DNA of 64,000 bases from Victivallaceae bacterium (GTDB lineage Bacteria > Verrucomicrobiota > Lentisphaeria > Victivallales > Victivallaceae): contig JAQUTL010000008.1 of the NCBI GenBank assembly GCA_028709805.1, forward strand, positions 29,359-93,358. The letters are read 5' to 3'. A model generated the notes under the pieces. That model made no database searches. It worked only from the letters and a program-made list of their open reading frames with translations, and was not told where the DNA came from. Made by a program: the position numbers and the translations under genes. The stretch's first letter is position 1. Every line of letters begins with the position of its first letter. This document shows positions 43,047 to 51,234 of the stretch, piece by piece.

Positions 43047-43940
43047 TTAGCCTTGATTGGCATTACTGTATTCATGAAAATCTCGATTCCGGTACTCGCT
43101 CTTCTTCGTTCCGTCCGTGTTGTAGTCGCGCTCCATGATGAACTTCGGCACCAGCGAATAGCTGTGGGTGCAGTTCGGGTGAAACACACCGTCCGCAATC
43201 AAATCGTCCTTGGTCGGAAGTCCGGCGGTAGCACCGGTCAGGCTGAAAAGCCGTCCCTCCCACTTGGCGCAATGCTCGCAGCAGAGTCCGGAAGTCGTGA
43301 GCTTCATAACGTCAAACCCCTCTTCGGCGCACTTATCGTCGTAACTCGCCCGCGCAGCGTTCATGAGTTCCGTTCGAGCCAGCGTGTTGAAGTAACTTTT
43401 TAGCTGCCACTTCGTGCCGCCCTTGTCGATGAACTCGAAACCCGGAATTTCCAGCGCCTTATTCAACATGGCACTGGACACTTCTCGCCGCGTCGCTCCA
43501 GTGATGCTCATCTGACGCATCACGTCAGCGGAAATACCTCGAAGCTGTTTGATGTGCTGAAAACTCATGTTATGCGTTTTCATCGCCACCTGCTCAAAGG
43601 CCGAGTCGAGAAAATACCTGATCCGCTTGCTGTCAGGCTTGCCGAGTATCGCCTTGCGCAGTCCGGCAGATTTCATCTCCTCGCAAGCCAGGTCATAATA
43701 AGTGCGCATCAGCGCCGGGAGCGTGTCACGGAATGCTCCGTCGTATTTCAACTCCATATCGAGATAAAACTGCCGGACCGTGTTTTCCAAATCGACCAGC
43801 GATGCTCCGGACCACGGGCTGCCCGGATGCTTCTTTGCATGGTTCAGCACGGTCTGATAAATATCAAACCTCGCCTGTTCGCTGATCGCGTCAAACCGGC
43901 GTCTCGTTTTGTCAATTTTTTTGATGTCGTCTCGGTTCAT
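43047..43940 (-). CDS. MuF-like minor head protein
   Basis: The 297 residues have a long helical N-terminal part and the C-terminal MuF-type core: ARTELMNAARASYDDKCAEEGFD, then CCEHCAKWEGRLFSL, and GVFHPNCTHSYS with Cys/His pairs that probably bind metal. Such proteins sit with the portal in the capsid. In most phages this gene follows the portal gene directly; here it lies after the capsid and connector genes. It ends 1 base before the ATG that reads into the tRNA region. Confidence 0.82.
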   Translation of the reverse strand: MNRDDIKKIDKTRRRFDAISEQARFDIYQTVLNHAKKHPGSPWSGASLVDLENTVRQFYLDMELKYDGAFRDTLPALMRTYYDLACEEMKSAGLRKAILGKPDSKRIRYFLDSAFEQVAMKTHNMSFQHIKQLRGISADVMRQMSITGATRREVSSAMLNKALEIPGFEFIDKGGTKWQLKSYFNTLARTELMNAARASYDDKCAEEGFDVMKLTTSGLCCEHCAKWEGRLFSLTGATAGLPTKDDLIADGVFHPNCTHSYSLVPKFIMERDYNTDGTKKSEYRNRDFHEYSNANQG

Positions 43941-44010
43941 GCCAAATTTGCGTTTTTAAGCCGTTTTAACGGCGATTGTGTTAAAATGGGTAAAGATATT
44001 GGGTTTGCTT

Positions 44011-44403
44011 CTATGTCCGCTCTATCCTTACGGAACTGCCCAGTGCGGACGCTTTGGCCCTCTTGATGTACGCGGCCGCACGAAAACCAATTCCCGCATT
44101 GGAGCCAATGAGTGTGTAACTGTTGCTGATCCCCTCGACGCTTTCTCCGGTTACAACCTTGCCCTCGGTGAGGTTTTCGTAGTTTCTGGCAAGATATACC
44201 GCCTGTTCCGCGACCGCCTTGAACGCAAGACTTCCGGCGGTTACGTTCTCAAGAGCCTTGCCGGGAATCTCCGCCATAACATCCGATAGCGCCATGGTGA
44301 CCGCCGCTGTCTTTTTTTCGACCGAAAGACCGCCCCAAAATTCCGCATCAAGGTGAGTGACAAAATAGGCGTCAACCGCAGTCAAAAGCTCGGATGCCGT
44401 CAT
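44011..44403 (-). CDS. Head-tail connector/adaptor protein
   Basis: The 130 residues are mostly helical (LLTAVDAYFVTHLDAEFW; KKTAAVTMALSDVMAEI; AVAEQAVYLARNYENL), like gp6/gp15-type adaptors under the portal. The ATG at 44401-44403 with GGGAG upstream is chosen over a GTG two codons before, which overlaps the upstream stop. Confidence 0.65.
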   Translation of the reverse strand: MTASELLTAVDAYFVTHLDAEFWGGLSVEKKTAAVTMALSDVMAEIPGKALENVTAGSLAFKAVAEQAVYLARNYENLTEGKVVTGESVEGISNSYTLIGSNAGIGFRAAAYIKRAKASALGSSVRIERT

Positions 44404-44405
44404 GG

Positions 44406-44732
44406 TCACAACTCCCTTGCCGCGTATTTTCGCAGGATGAAATATTCATCAATGGTCTTAGGACGGTAAATCCCTGCAAAATAACTGCGGCCAAGCTCGG
44501 GACACCAGCCGGATTCAGAAAACTTCAAAGTCCTGATTTTTTCCTCGCACACAAGAGCATTGTCTCCGCTGGAGTCTGAGCAGTTTTTTACAGCAGTATC
44601 ATCCATATCTTCCGGCTTTCTGCCGAAACGATCAAAATAGATGTCAGCCAAAGTTTCCTCGGAAACAAAATTAATCGCTTTCAGCTTTGCTCCGTCAGAC
44701 TTCAGCTCGTCATAAATCTCCTGTTTGGTCAT
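44406..44732 (-). CDS. Phage protein, unknown
   Basis: The 108 residues have no known motif. It starts MTKQEIYDELKSDGAKLKAINF and includes DIYFDRFGRKPEDMDD. The start overlaps the upstream stop (ATGA). Position between capsid and adaptor genes suggests a small virion or head-binding protein. Confidence 0.65.
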   Translation of the reverse strand: MTKQEIYDELKSDGAKLKAINFVSEETLADIYFDRFGRKPEDMDDTAVKNCSDSSGDNALVCEEKIRTLKFSESGWCPELGRSYFAGIYRPKTIDEYFILRKYAAREL

Positions 44733-44899
44733 TTTGCAGACTCCTTTTTGATCGCATTTTCAATGCCGAAAACTTCACAAACTTTTTCATCGCTCCAACC
44801 CTTGGGAAAACGGGCGAACCTCGTAAATCCATTTTCCAAAAACTCGACCAGACCAAGAATGTCTTCCTTGTCGCGCTTGATTGACACCATTCTGTTCAT
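44729..44899 (-). CDS. Small phage protein (56 residues)
   Basis: The short frame MNRMVSIKRDKEDILGLVEF to IKKESAK has GGAGG 7 bases before its ATG (44897-44899), and its stop overlaps the next start (ATGA). Its GWSDEKVCEVFGI segment is reminiscent of Ala/Gly-poor head-fibre or HeH-type mini-domains, but that is speculative. Confidence 0.6.
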   Translation of the reverse strand: MNRMVSIKRDKEDILGLVEFLENGFTRFARFPKGWSDEKVCEVFGIENAIKKESAK

Positions 44900-44941
44900 A
44901 TCGATCCTCCAGTGAATAAATACCTTTTTCCCGGCGCTAAG

Positions 44942-44973
44942 AAAAAGGCGGCCTTGATGTTATCGCAGCCGCC
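44942..44973 (-). terminator. Terminator after the major capsid gene
   Basis: On the minus strand the stem GGCGGC/GCCGCC (44973-44968 with 44952-44947) is followed by TTTTTC. It lies 13 bases past the capsid stop and could lower downstream transcription relative to the capsid. Confidence 0.7.
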
Positions 44974-44985
44974 GCGGTGTTACGC

Positions 44986-46380
44986 TCAGGACTGCTTGAC
45001 CCAAGCCGCTCCGTTCGACGCCCAGACTTCGCCCTTGACGGCGGCGGTAATCTTGGTCCCGCCAGTCCACGCGGTTCCGATCAGTACCCGAAGCCCGATG
45101 TTGGCCGCCGCAGCCGCGGGAACGTCCGCATCGGCGTTGACCGTGATCTGCTGGTAGGTGGCAATCGGCTGTCCGCTCATGGATACCGCGGTAACACGTT
45201 CAGTGCTTCCGCCGGTGATGCCGTAAATCAGCTGATGGTCGGTGCCGACATCCTCCACCAAGAACCCGACGCTGCCCTGAATCGACTTGCGCGACTCGCG
45301 TGAACTCTGCGAGGGTTCATCGACCATTCTCAGACCGTCCTTGTCAAGCCAGCCCTTCTTGCATTTGCCAAGATTGACAATCGCAATCTGGTCGTCCGGC
45401 ATGTCGCTGTCAATCATGATGCCGAGCCGGTTCCCCTGATAGTCATACGCATTGACGTACAGGCCGCCAGCAGTGTGATTGCCCTTGGCATCGGTGAGCT
45501 GAACCGCACTGCACGATCCAAGAAATGCGTCGATGTAGTCCTTGCTGGTGGGAGAACACAGAATCGTGTTGCCGTTGCCGCCGGCGTCGAACATCGCCTT
45601 GAGTGACGCCTTGAACTTCGCTTCTGTCAGCACCCCGTTGGCATTGTAGCGCCGCGCACCGCGATTGGACGAGTCGTTCAACTGAGCCAAAAGACCGGCT
45701 GACATGTAACGCTCGGTGGAACCTGTGGCCTTTGCCTTGACACCGTTGACCGCCATCGAAGCAAGAATTTCCGCAATCCGGATTTCCGCCTCTCTCACCA
45801 GCACCAGAATCGCATTGCCGGAATCCAGACCCTTGCGAACCAACTCCGCATGCTTCGTCCAGTCGATGGTCTCAAAGACAGTCTGAACGTAGTTTTCCCA
45901 CTCTTCGGTAGCCTCATTAACCGACTCGACGTTCTTCAAATCGGTATCACTTCCGGCAAAACCGATCACTTTGAACGTGTCACCGCTGGTGTGAGCCGCA
46001 GCCGAACTACCGCCGTCACCACGCTTATGAACATCAATCTGACCATTGGTGCGATCAACCGACTTGACAATAACAACCTCGGTTCCAATCTTCAGAACAT
46101 GACCAACCGTGATCCCCTTGAGCGCATCATCGCCAACCGCCAGATCGGTGGTGGCGGAATTGTCCCAATTCGCGTCAATGGCTCCGCCGCGGCTGGTCTT
46201 GGTACGGTTGTAAACCTTGAACGCCTTTTCCGTAAGAGTTGCCATCGGCGCTCCCATCGCCTGATAAATCTTGCCGACATAAGGGCCGAGATTGATCGCA
46301 CGGGCAACCGCCTCAACCACCGGGTCCCCGATGGTGACCGAATCTCCGAACTCATTGAACTGACCAAAATAAAACGCCAT
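44986..46380 (-). CDS. Major capsid protein (HK97 fold, SU10/DUF5309-like)
   Basis: The 464 residues have MAFYFGQFNEFGDSVTIGDPVVEA at the start, an insertion domain with VKSVDRTNGQIDVHKRGDGG, and the core helices (TKHAELVRKGLDSGNAILVLVREAEIRIAEIL). Location after scaffold and portal and followed by a strong terminator support the call. A C-terminal extension of about 80 residues after RKSIQGSVGFLVED reads like a small beta domain (VTVNADADVPA), perhaps a capsid surface domain. Confidence 0.88.
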   Translation of the reverse strand: MAFYFGQFNEFGDSVTIGDPVVEAVARAINLGPYVGKIYQAMGAPMATLTEKAFKVYNRTKTSRGGAIDANWDNSATTDLAVGDDALKGITVGHVLKIGTEVVIVKSVDRTNGQIDVHKRGDGGSSAAAHTSGDTFKVIGFAGSDTDLKNVESVNEATEEWENYVQTVFETIDWTKHAELVRKGLDSGNAILVLVREAEIRIAEILASMAVNGVKAKATGSTERYMSAGLLAQLNDSSNRGARRYNANGVLTEAKFKASLKAMFDAGGNGNTILCSPTSKDYIDAFLGSCSAVQLTDAKGNHTAGGLYVNAYDYQGNRLGIMIDSDMPDDQIAIVNLGKCKKGWLDKDGLRMVDEPSQSSRESRKSIQGSVGFLVEDVGTDHQLIYGITGGSTERVTAVSMSGQPIATYQQITVNADADVPAAAAANIGLRVLIGTAWTGGTKITAAVKGEVWASNGAAWVKQS

Positions 46381-46385
46381 TTCTA

Positions 46386-47093
46386 TTATTCTCCCTGATT
46401 TTGATTTTTACCATCACCTTGATTGCCGCCTTCAGCTGACTTAACTTCACCCTGAAGCCGGATAACTTCCCCGGCCTCACGACTCGAAAGCTCAGGCTTC
46501 TTCAACAGCTCCTCCAGTCGCGCAGCCGCTCCTGAATCCTGCTTGCCCGTATTTTTGGTTCCGCCTCCGGGCTTGGCTTCCGATTTGAACAGCTCCGGAC
46601 TGCTCTTTCCGAGTTCCTTCATGAACGCCGTGACAGCCGTTTCGTCATTCAAATCAACATCTTTGGACGCGGCAAGAAAATCAAGGTAGCTCGAATCTTT
46701 GAAGTTGTGCTTGGAGGCCAGAGTTGACACCCTCGCAGTCCGTTCGGACTTCGCAAGGCTCGCAGTGGCAGCGTCGCGCTCCTTCGTCAAATCTTCCACC
46801 TGCTTCTTGAGCTTGTTGAACTCTTTGTCATAAGCAGCTTTAGCCTTTTCTTCCGCGCTCTTGCCGGTGCTTTCCAGCTCCTCAATACGCGTCTGAAGCT
46901 CCTGCAACTGAGAGTCCAGAGCGTCGGCACGCTCTTTTTCGGCCTTGTGTTTTGAAATTTCCTCGTCGAGGCGCGACTTGGGAATCCGGTTGCCGTCGCC
47001 GTTTTCCGGATCATACTTCGAGAGAAAATCCTTCTCTTCAGCCGAAAGCTCCTTGCCATCGGCAATCTTCTTCAAAATCGCCTTAATGTCCAC
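46386..47093 (-). CDS. Scaffolding protein
   Basis: The 235 residues are highly charged and helical, with a coiled coil at about residues 45-125 (KHKAEKERADALDSQLQELQ), followed by a Gly/Lys/Gln-rich disordered end. This is the usual GP20/scaffold type just upstream of the capsid gene. No protease motif is seen. Confidence 0.82.
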   Translation of the reverse strand: MDIKAILKKIADGKELSAEEKDFLSKYDPENGDGNRIPKSRLDEEISKHKAEKERADALDSQLQELQTRIEELESTGKSAEEKAKAAYDKEFNKLKKQVEDLTKERDAATASLAKSERTARVSTLASKHNFKDSSYLDFLAASKDVDLNDETAVTAFMKELGKSSPELFKSEAKPGGGTKNTGKQDSGAAARLEELLKKPELSSREAGEVIRLQGEVKSAEGGNQGDGKNQNQGE

Positions 47094-47154
47094 TTCAACG
47101 TCCTTTCGTGTGAGTGTTACGGTGTTTTACATGCTCGCGCATGACACACTTCTT

Positions 47155-48627
47155 CTATGCTTGCACACCTTCGTCAACATCAAAATTTCCGGAAGAATCT
47201 CCAGCCATCAGTTTTTTCGCATCGGTTGCAGGGGTGGACGTGTCAATCTTGTCGGTGATCGTTTCCTGCTTGTCCTGAGATAACTGGCGCAACCTGTTAA
47301 GCAGAACCACCGCCGTCTTGTTGATCTCTCGCTGGTATTCATCAGAATCCTGATTGAAGCCGGAAAGGTCCAGCAGCGTGGCAACGCTCTGCTGCAAATC
47401 AAGCACCGCGAAATTGCGATTGTAGCTCACTGTCGGAACCGGAATGGCCGGATTCCAAGCGGACATGAGTTCCCACGCCTGAACCTCGCACTGCTCCAGT
47501 ACGTCCGCCCTGGTCTTCATGAACTGCTCGATGTTCTGGAAGTCCCATAACTTCGCCTCAGCCGACTCAACCATCTTGGTGTCCTTGCTCACCGCAAGCC
47601 CGATACACTCGAACAGTTGACGGATCAGCGCCTGATTTTCAGCCCTGATTGTACTGTTTTCAACCCCGGATGGAGAAATATACCGACTGATCCCGCGATC
47701 TTCACTCGACTCGATGATCGCCGCGCTTCGCCCGATAACACCGGAAACCGACAGCTTTTCGGCATCCGGCGAATTATCGGCATGGGACGAACTTGCATTA
47801 TTGGCGAACGACTCCGACACCACCAGAAGCCCGAACATCTGCTTGACCGTGTTCATCTGCGCTTCAGATTCATTGTTGAGAATGGCATCCGAAATGGCAA
47901 CCACGTCGTCAAACCAGTGGTTCGCTTCAAGCCCGAAGCCGTCAACCTCAACCTTTCGGATAAATGGGACAATTCCGAGGCCGTGCGGAATGTTGAACGT
48001 CTCGGTTTTTCCGTCCGAATGATTCGCAACAATCGTAACGTCGCTTCTCGTCCACAGCTTCCTGACGTCAATCGAAACCGGATCGCAAAACGGGTCGGAA
48101 TTATCCCAGCAGGACTCCTTGACCAGCACCCAGTCCAAAAAACCATCAGCACCATAGCACCAGTCGGAAACCTGAAGCGGAGACAACGCCACGCAGTACG
48201 GGCGAAGCCGCTCTCGAATTTCATCGGCCTTGGTTTTTATGCCGTCAAAGCTGGGCATGTCCACCGCCAGCCATGCCGCGCCAAAAATATTGAGCATCGT
48301 GGAGAACTGACGCATGACCTCGTCAACCCGAAGCCCGGAACGGCTCCAGTCCTCAACCAGATCAGCGTCCGCATTCTGACGCTCCGGACGGGTGGCGAGG
48401 ACATACTGCGTGATAATCCGCGCAATCTTCCTCGGCCAGTTGAAATAATAGCCGCGACGCACGCGCTCAAGATACTCGTCGGGAATCTCCGACAGGTGAG
48501 ATATGAGCGCATCTCTGACATAGGAACTGCCACCGGAATATGCCCGGTGGTTCTTTGCCCAAATCGATTTGTGCGCCGTGTAAAACGGATGCTCTCTTGT
48601 AAATAAACGCTGTAAGTCTGGAGACAT
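47155..48627 (-). CDS. Portal protein
   Basis: The 490 residues fit SPP1/gp6-type portals: a helical N-terminus (YVRDALISHLSEIPDEYLERVRRGY), NWPRKIARIITQYV, the wing beta region (SPLQVSDWCYGADGFLDWVLV), and long stem and crown helices (NNESEAQMNTVKQMFGLLVVS; AKLWDFQNIEQFMKTRADVLEQCE). It forms the 12-fold DNA channel. Its ribosome-binding site lies in a hairpin (48633-48662). Confidence 0.87.
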   Translation of the reverse strand: MSPDLQRLFTREHPFYTAHKSIWAKNHRAYSGGSSYVRDALISHLSEIPDEYLERVRRGYYFNWPRKIARIITQYVLATRPERQNADADLVEDWSRSGLRVDEVMRQFSTMLNIFGAAWLAVDMPSFDGIKTKADEIRERLRPYCVALSPLQVSDWCYGADGFLDWVLVKESCWDNSDPFCDPVSIDVRKLWTRSDVTIVANHSDGKTETFNIPHGLGIVPFIRKVEVDGFGLEANHWFDDVVAISDAILNNESEAQMNTVKQMFGLLVVSESFANNASSSHADNSPDAEKLSVSGVIGRSAAIIESSEDRGISRYISPSGVENSTIRAENQALIRQLFECIGLAVSKDTKMVESAEAKLWDFQNIEQFMKTRADVLEQCEVQAWELMSAWNPAIPVPTVSYNRNFAVLDLQQSVATLLDLSGFNQDSDEYQREINKTAVVLLNRLRQLSQDKQETITDKIDTSTPATDAKKLMAGDSSGNFDVDEGVQA

Positions 48628-48632
48628 AAAAC

Positions 48633-48662
48633 AACCTCCGCAGTTTTAACTCCGCGGAGATT
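48633..48662 (-). promoter_or_regulatory. Hairpin covering the portal ribosome-binding site
   Basis: On the minus strand AATCTCCGC (48662-48654) can pair with GCGGAGGTT (48641-48633), hiding the GGAGG that starts 11 bases before the portal ATG. The 12-mer GTATTGACAATC (48670-48659) overlaps the outer arm, and the same 12-mer precedes the hairpin at 42783-42815. Confidence 0.5.
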
Positions 48663-48673
48663 GTCAATACAAA

Positions 48674-48910
48674 CTATCTGTCAATGTAACTGGTTATGGC
48701 CACACCCGACTTGTCGGTTATGACAACAAGCGAACGGCCACGTATCCCCAGAATATTCCGTACCCGGTATTCAATCGTTCCGCGATCAGCTATAAACGTC
48801 CTCTTCCCGTTGCTTATCGCATAACCTAAAAACACCTCCGGAATGTTGCGCTGCTTGATCCTTTGGACGGCGTGAATTGTGCAGTCTGGCGCGTTGATTT
48901 CTTTTTCCAT
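48674..48910 (-). CDS. DUF4258-like small protein
   Basis: The 78 residues carry the DUF4258 pattern (HAVQRIKQRNIPEVFLGYAISNGKR; GIRGRSLVVITDKSGVAITSYI), a RelE-like alpha/beta fold found in toxin-like and housekeeping small proteins. Function here is unknown. It lies just upstream of the portal. Confidence 0.65.
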   Translation of the reverse strand: MEKEINAPDCTIHAVQRIKQRNIPEVFLGYAISNGKRTFIADRGTIEYRVRNILGIRGRSLVVITDKSGVAITSYIDR

Positions 48911-48931
48911 ATCAAGACTCCTTTCTGCAAA

Positions 48932-49195
48932 TTATGAAAAAATGTCAATGCCAAAAAGATCGACCGCGCAAACCGGACAAAGGCCATCAACCACACTTGA
49001 GCGCTTAACCCATTCATCACAAAAGTCACACATAACCATCCCATCGCAATCATCACAAAGTCCGTCAAGGTCAAGCGCCCACCGCGGAACCTCCTTTCCG
49101 CAGCAGCGGCAAATGGCATACCCCTGAAGCTCCGGGTGACACTCCGGGCAGTCGCATGAGCCGCATCCGCATCTTTCGTATCTCTGCGCTATCAT
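48932..49195 (-). CDS. Cys-rich multi-zinc-ribbon protein
   Basis: The 87 residues have about 15 Cys in several CxxC and CxC pairs (CGCGSCDCPECHPE, CRCCGKEVP, CDDCDG, CDFCDEW, CPVC). At least three zinc knuckles are likely. The start overlaps the upstream gene by 4 bases (ATGA-type). Confidence 0.65.
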   Translation of the reverse strand: MIAQRYERCGCGSCDCPECHPELQGYAICRCCGKEVPRWALDLDGLCDDCDGMVMCDFCDEWVKRSSVVDGLCPVCAVDLFGIDIFS

Positions 49196-49689
49196 TTGCC
49201 AGCCACCAACCTGTCCATGAATACAACCTCGCTGCGAAGGACGTCAATGTCCTCAGCTGTGAGGTGATGACCGATACTCCGCCCGTTATCATCGCACCCG
49301 AGAATGAGTCCACGACCAACCAGCGGAACCGAGTTAGGAAGCATAAAGCATCCGCAATCATCTCCACGGAACAGACCCTCGTCGTCGAACCACAAATCGT
49401 CGTCCGGACGACTTGGCAAAAAACTCAACCCTCCGCATCCGACATCGACGCAGGAACAGCCCAGCACGTCGTACATCCCATGAAGCGAACTTCCTTCATG
49501 GTCCAGCACAACATCGACCTCGGAAACTGTTCGTTTCTCTGGGTCAATCAAAACGCCCTTGATTGATTGTACCTCTCCAGTTCCGCCGCATTTGCCGCAA
49601 ACAACGTAGTACTCTTCGCGCACTTCGTCGTAATGACAGCGTCCCGCCGGAATATAACGCCCAAGTCCATCGCAATATTCACATTTCAT
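49192..49689 (-). CDS. Zinc-ribbon protein, DUF3846-like C-terminal part
   Basis: The 165 residues start with a CxxC pair (MKCEYCDGLG) and a second pair CGKCGGTG, like DnaJ-type zinc domains. The rest (GVLIDPEKRTVSEVDVVL; DDDLWFDDEGLFRG; GRGLILGCDDNG) matches proteins common in phages and tagged DUF3846. I start at the ATG 49687-49689, which has GGAGGT 7 bases upstream; an ATG five codons earlier is in frame. Confidence 0.65.
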   Translation of the reverse strand: MKCEYCDGLGRYIPAGRCHYDEVREEYYVVCGKCGGTGEVQSIKGVLIDPEKRTVSEVDVVLDHEGSSLHGMYDVLGCSCVDVGCGGLSFLPSRPDDDLWFDDEGLFRGDDCGCFMLPNSVPLVGRGLILGCDDNGRSIGHHLTAEDIDVLRSEVVFMDRLVAGK

Positions 49690-50005
49690 TGCCGTTACCT
49701 CCATGCAACATCTTCATGACCTCCAGAATGGTATGCTCTTGGTTCTCTTCTTTTGAGAGTTCCCTCATGTGACTTTCCACCATCGCAATCGCTGATTGCT
49801 TCGCCGCATCGCATACTTCCTTCTTGAGGTTGTCGTCAAAACCCTCTGCGGTAAATCCCCGGTCTGCAAACGCAACAGCTATCTTCGCAATGCAAGTCTC
49901 ATGAAGCCAATCCATAAAATACTGTGAAAAGACCTTCGTCTTATCAAGGGCGAGGTAGACAACGGTATTTCCTTCTTGGTCATTCCGAATAATCGTATTA
50001 TCCAT
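49679..50005 (-). CDS. Phage protein, unknown (108 residues)
   Basis: Starts MDNTIIRNDQEGNTVVYLALD at the ATG 50003-50005, with GGAGG upstream. Mixed alpha/beta with no named motif. A 20-codon longer frame has no ribosome-binding site. Its last codons overlap the next gene's ribosome-binding site and start. Confidence 0.62.
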   Translation of the reverse strand: MDNTIIRNDQEGNTVVYLALDKTKVFSQYFMDWLHETCIAKIAVAFADRGFTAEGFDDNLKKEVCDAAKQSAIAMVESHMRELSKEENQEHTILEVMKMLHGGNGNEM

Positions 50006-50007
50006 GA

Positions 50008-50445
50008 TTACGCCTCCTCTTTCTTGAGAACATCGGAAAGCAGATACCATAAGCCACTGATGCAATCACCAACGTACCACGAACCGGCCCAGAGGTAGCA
50101 GTATTCCGCCCAGTGCGTGTTAGGCGTTTCCTTTAGCATGACATCCTGATTCACCCAAGTCTTTGCTGGCCGTATATCCTCGCCGCGATCCCGGTGATCC
50201 GCCACAACCACATCGTCAAGCGGATGCTCAAAATCGTGAGTTTCTCCCGGATCGGGAGCCAGCCGCGGAGCCAGACTGCTCAAACTCCCGAGCTTCAGCA
50301 GCTCCTTGATTTTTTCCTCGTCTTGATAATGTTGGAACAGGCATTTGCCGACGCCGTCCGGATAACCGTCAAAGTGACAGTAAATCCCGGAAACGCTCTG
50401 GTCCGGATTCTTCATTGCAATTATGCTTCTCGTACTCATTCTCAT
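50008..50445 (-). CDS. Phage protein, unknown (145 residues)
   Basis: The core SGIYCHFDGYPDGVGKCLFQHYQDEEKIKELLKLGSLSSL is very common in phage hypothetical proteins, and the second half ends LWAGSWYVGDCISGLWYLLSDVL. No function is known to me. The upstream gap holds a strong GC hairpin at 50478-50499. Confidence 0.65.
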   Translation of the reverse strand: MRMSTRSIIAMKNPDQSVSGIYCHFDGYPDGVGKCLFQHYQDEEKIKELLKLGSLSSLAPRLAPDPGETHDFEHPLDDVVVADHRDRGEDIRPAKTWVNQDVMLKETPNTHWAEYCYLWAGSWYVGDCISGLWYLLSDVLKKEEA

Positions 50446-50477
50446 ATACCTCTCGTGTTACTGTTTTTTTGCTAAGT

Positions 50478-50499
50478 GCCGGGGATTGTCCGCCCCGGC
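50478..50499 (-). other. Strong intergenic hairpin without T run
   Basis: The stem GCCGGGG/CCCCGGC (7 bp, loop of 8) lies between two minus-strand genes. No T run follows in that direction, so it is more likely an RNA-processing or stability element than a terminator. Confidence 0.4.
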
Positions 50500-50514
50500 T
50501 TCGGATTTACTGCA

Positions 50515-50778
50515 CTACACCAATGCGGCGACAATCAGAAAAATAACCATCGCAACAAGGCATGCCCCGGTGATGGCGGCAGAGGTCACAACCTCCTTGT
50601 CGGTGTGTCCGCAACCGCCTTTCACCAATTCTGCTTCTTTCATAATACGCATCCATTCAGATTTGCAATTCCAGTTAACCGGAGGTATATTGTCCAGCAT
50701 CGCGACCGGACTGACCTCCGTTCCGACCGACCCGACTCGAGCTTGTCCCTCTTGCCGGGTCCCTTCTTTGTCCGCCAT
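50515..50778 (-). CDS. Small tail-anchored membrane protein
   Basis: The 87 residues (MADKEGTRQEGQARVGSVG) end in a hydrophobic segment (about 65-86, TSAAITGACLVAMVIFLIVAALV). AGGAG lies 9 bases before the ATG. Unknown function; perhaps a superinfection or lysis helper. Confidence 0.6.
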   Translation of the reverse strand: MADKEGTRQEGQARVGSVGTEVSPVAMLDNIPPVNWNCKSEWMRIMKEAELVKGGCGHTDKEVVTSAAITGACLVAMVIFLIVAALV

Positions 50779-50780
50779 TT

Positions 50781-51101
50781 TCAAATGCTCCTTTCTCTGG
50801 CGACCATGCAATCAATTTTCAAGGCTTTTACCGCATTTTCGAGTTCCTCGATATGGCGGGCGGCATTCACAATTTCATAGCTGTCGGACATGAGATTCTT
50901 ACTCCCGATGACACGCCAGCAATTCTTGAGGCGAAGCCACATGTCATAGTATCCGGGTTTCTTTCCCCAGTAGAGAGCGGCGACTTCCTGCTTTGAAAGT
51001 CCAAAAAACAGGTATATCGGCTCGATCTCGTTGTCATACATCGCCCGGTCTGCCGTCTGTCCGGAAATCCGATTGAACTCTTCGTACACCATTTCTATCA
51101 C
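50781..51101 (-). CDS. Phage protein, unknown (106 residues)
   Basis: Starts MIEMVYEEFNRISGQTADRA; the middle part (YLFFGLSKQEVAALYWGK; MWLRLKNCWRVIGSKN) is helical. It is the first gene of a unit starting at the phage promoter 51139-51166. Confidence 0.62.
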   Translation of the reverse strand: MIEMVYEEFNRISGQTADRAMYDNEIEPIYLFFGLSKQEVAALYWGKKPGYYDMWLRLKNCWRVIGSKNLMSDSYEIVNAARHIEELENAVKALKIDCMVARERSI

Positions 51102-51138
51102 CTTGTTATTTAATGTGTTATCTTTTGTTCTTTAATAT

Positions 51139-51166
51139 AATATACTTGCTATTTTACTTAATGCAA
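51139..51166 (-). promoter_or_regulatory. Phage promoter after terminase
   Basis: On the minus strand TTGCAT (51166-51161) and TATATT (51144-51139) are 16 bases apart, followed by ATATTAAAGAACAAAA. ACTTGC...GCAAGT repeats flank the spacer. It probably starts the 50781 unit independently of terminase. Confidence 0.65.
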
Positions 51167-51234
51167 GTTAAATTGGTAAAATAATGTAAAAAAGTTTGTT
51201 TTTTTCTTGATTGAGGGCCCTTCAATTAATAGCG

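Noticed and set aside
51211..51225. Palindrome TTGAGGGCCCTTCAA after terL as a terminator
   Set aside because: It has no loop and no T run on the minus strand.
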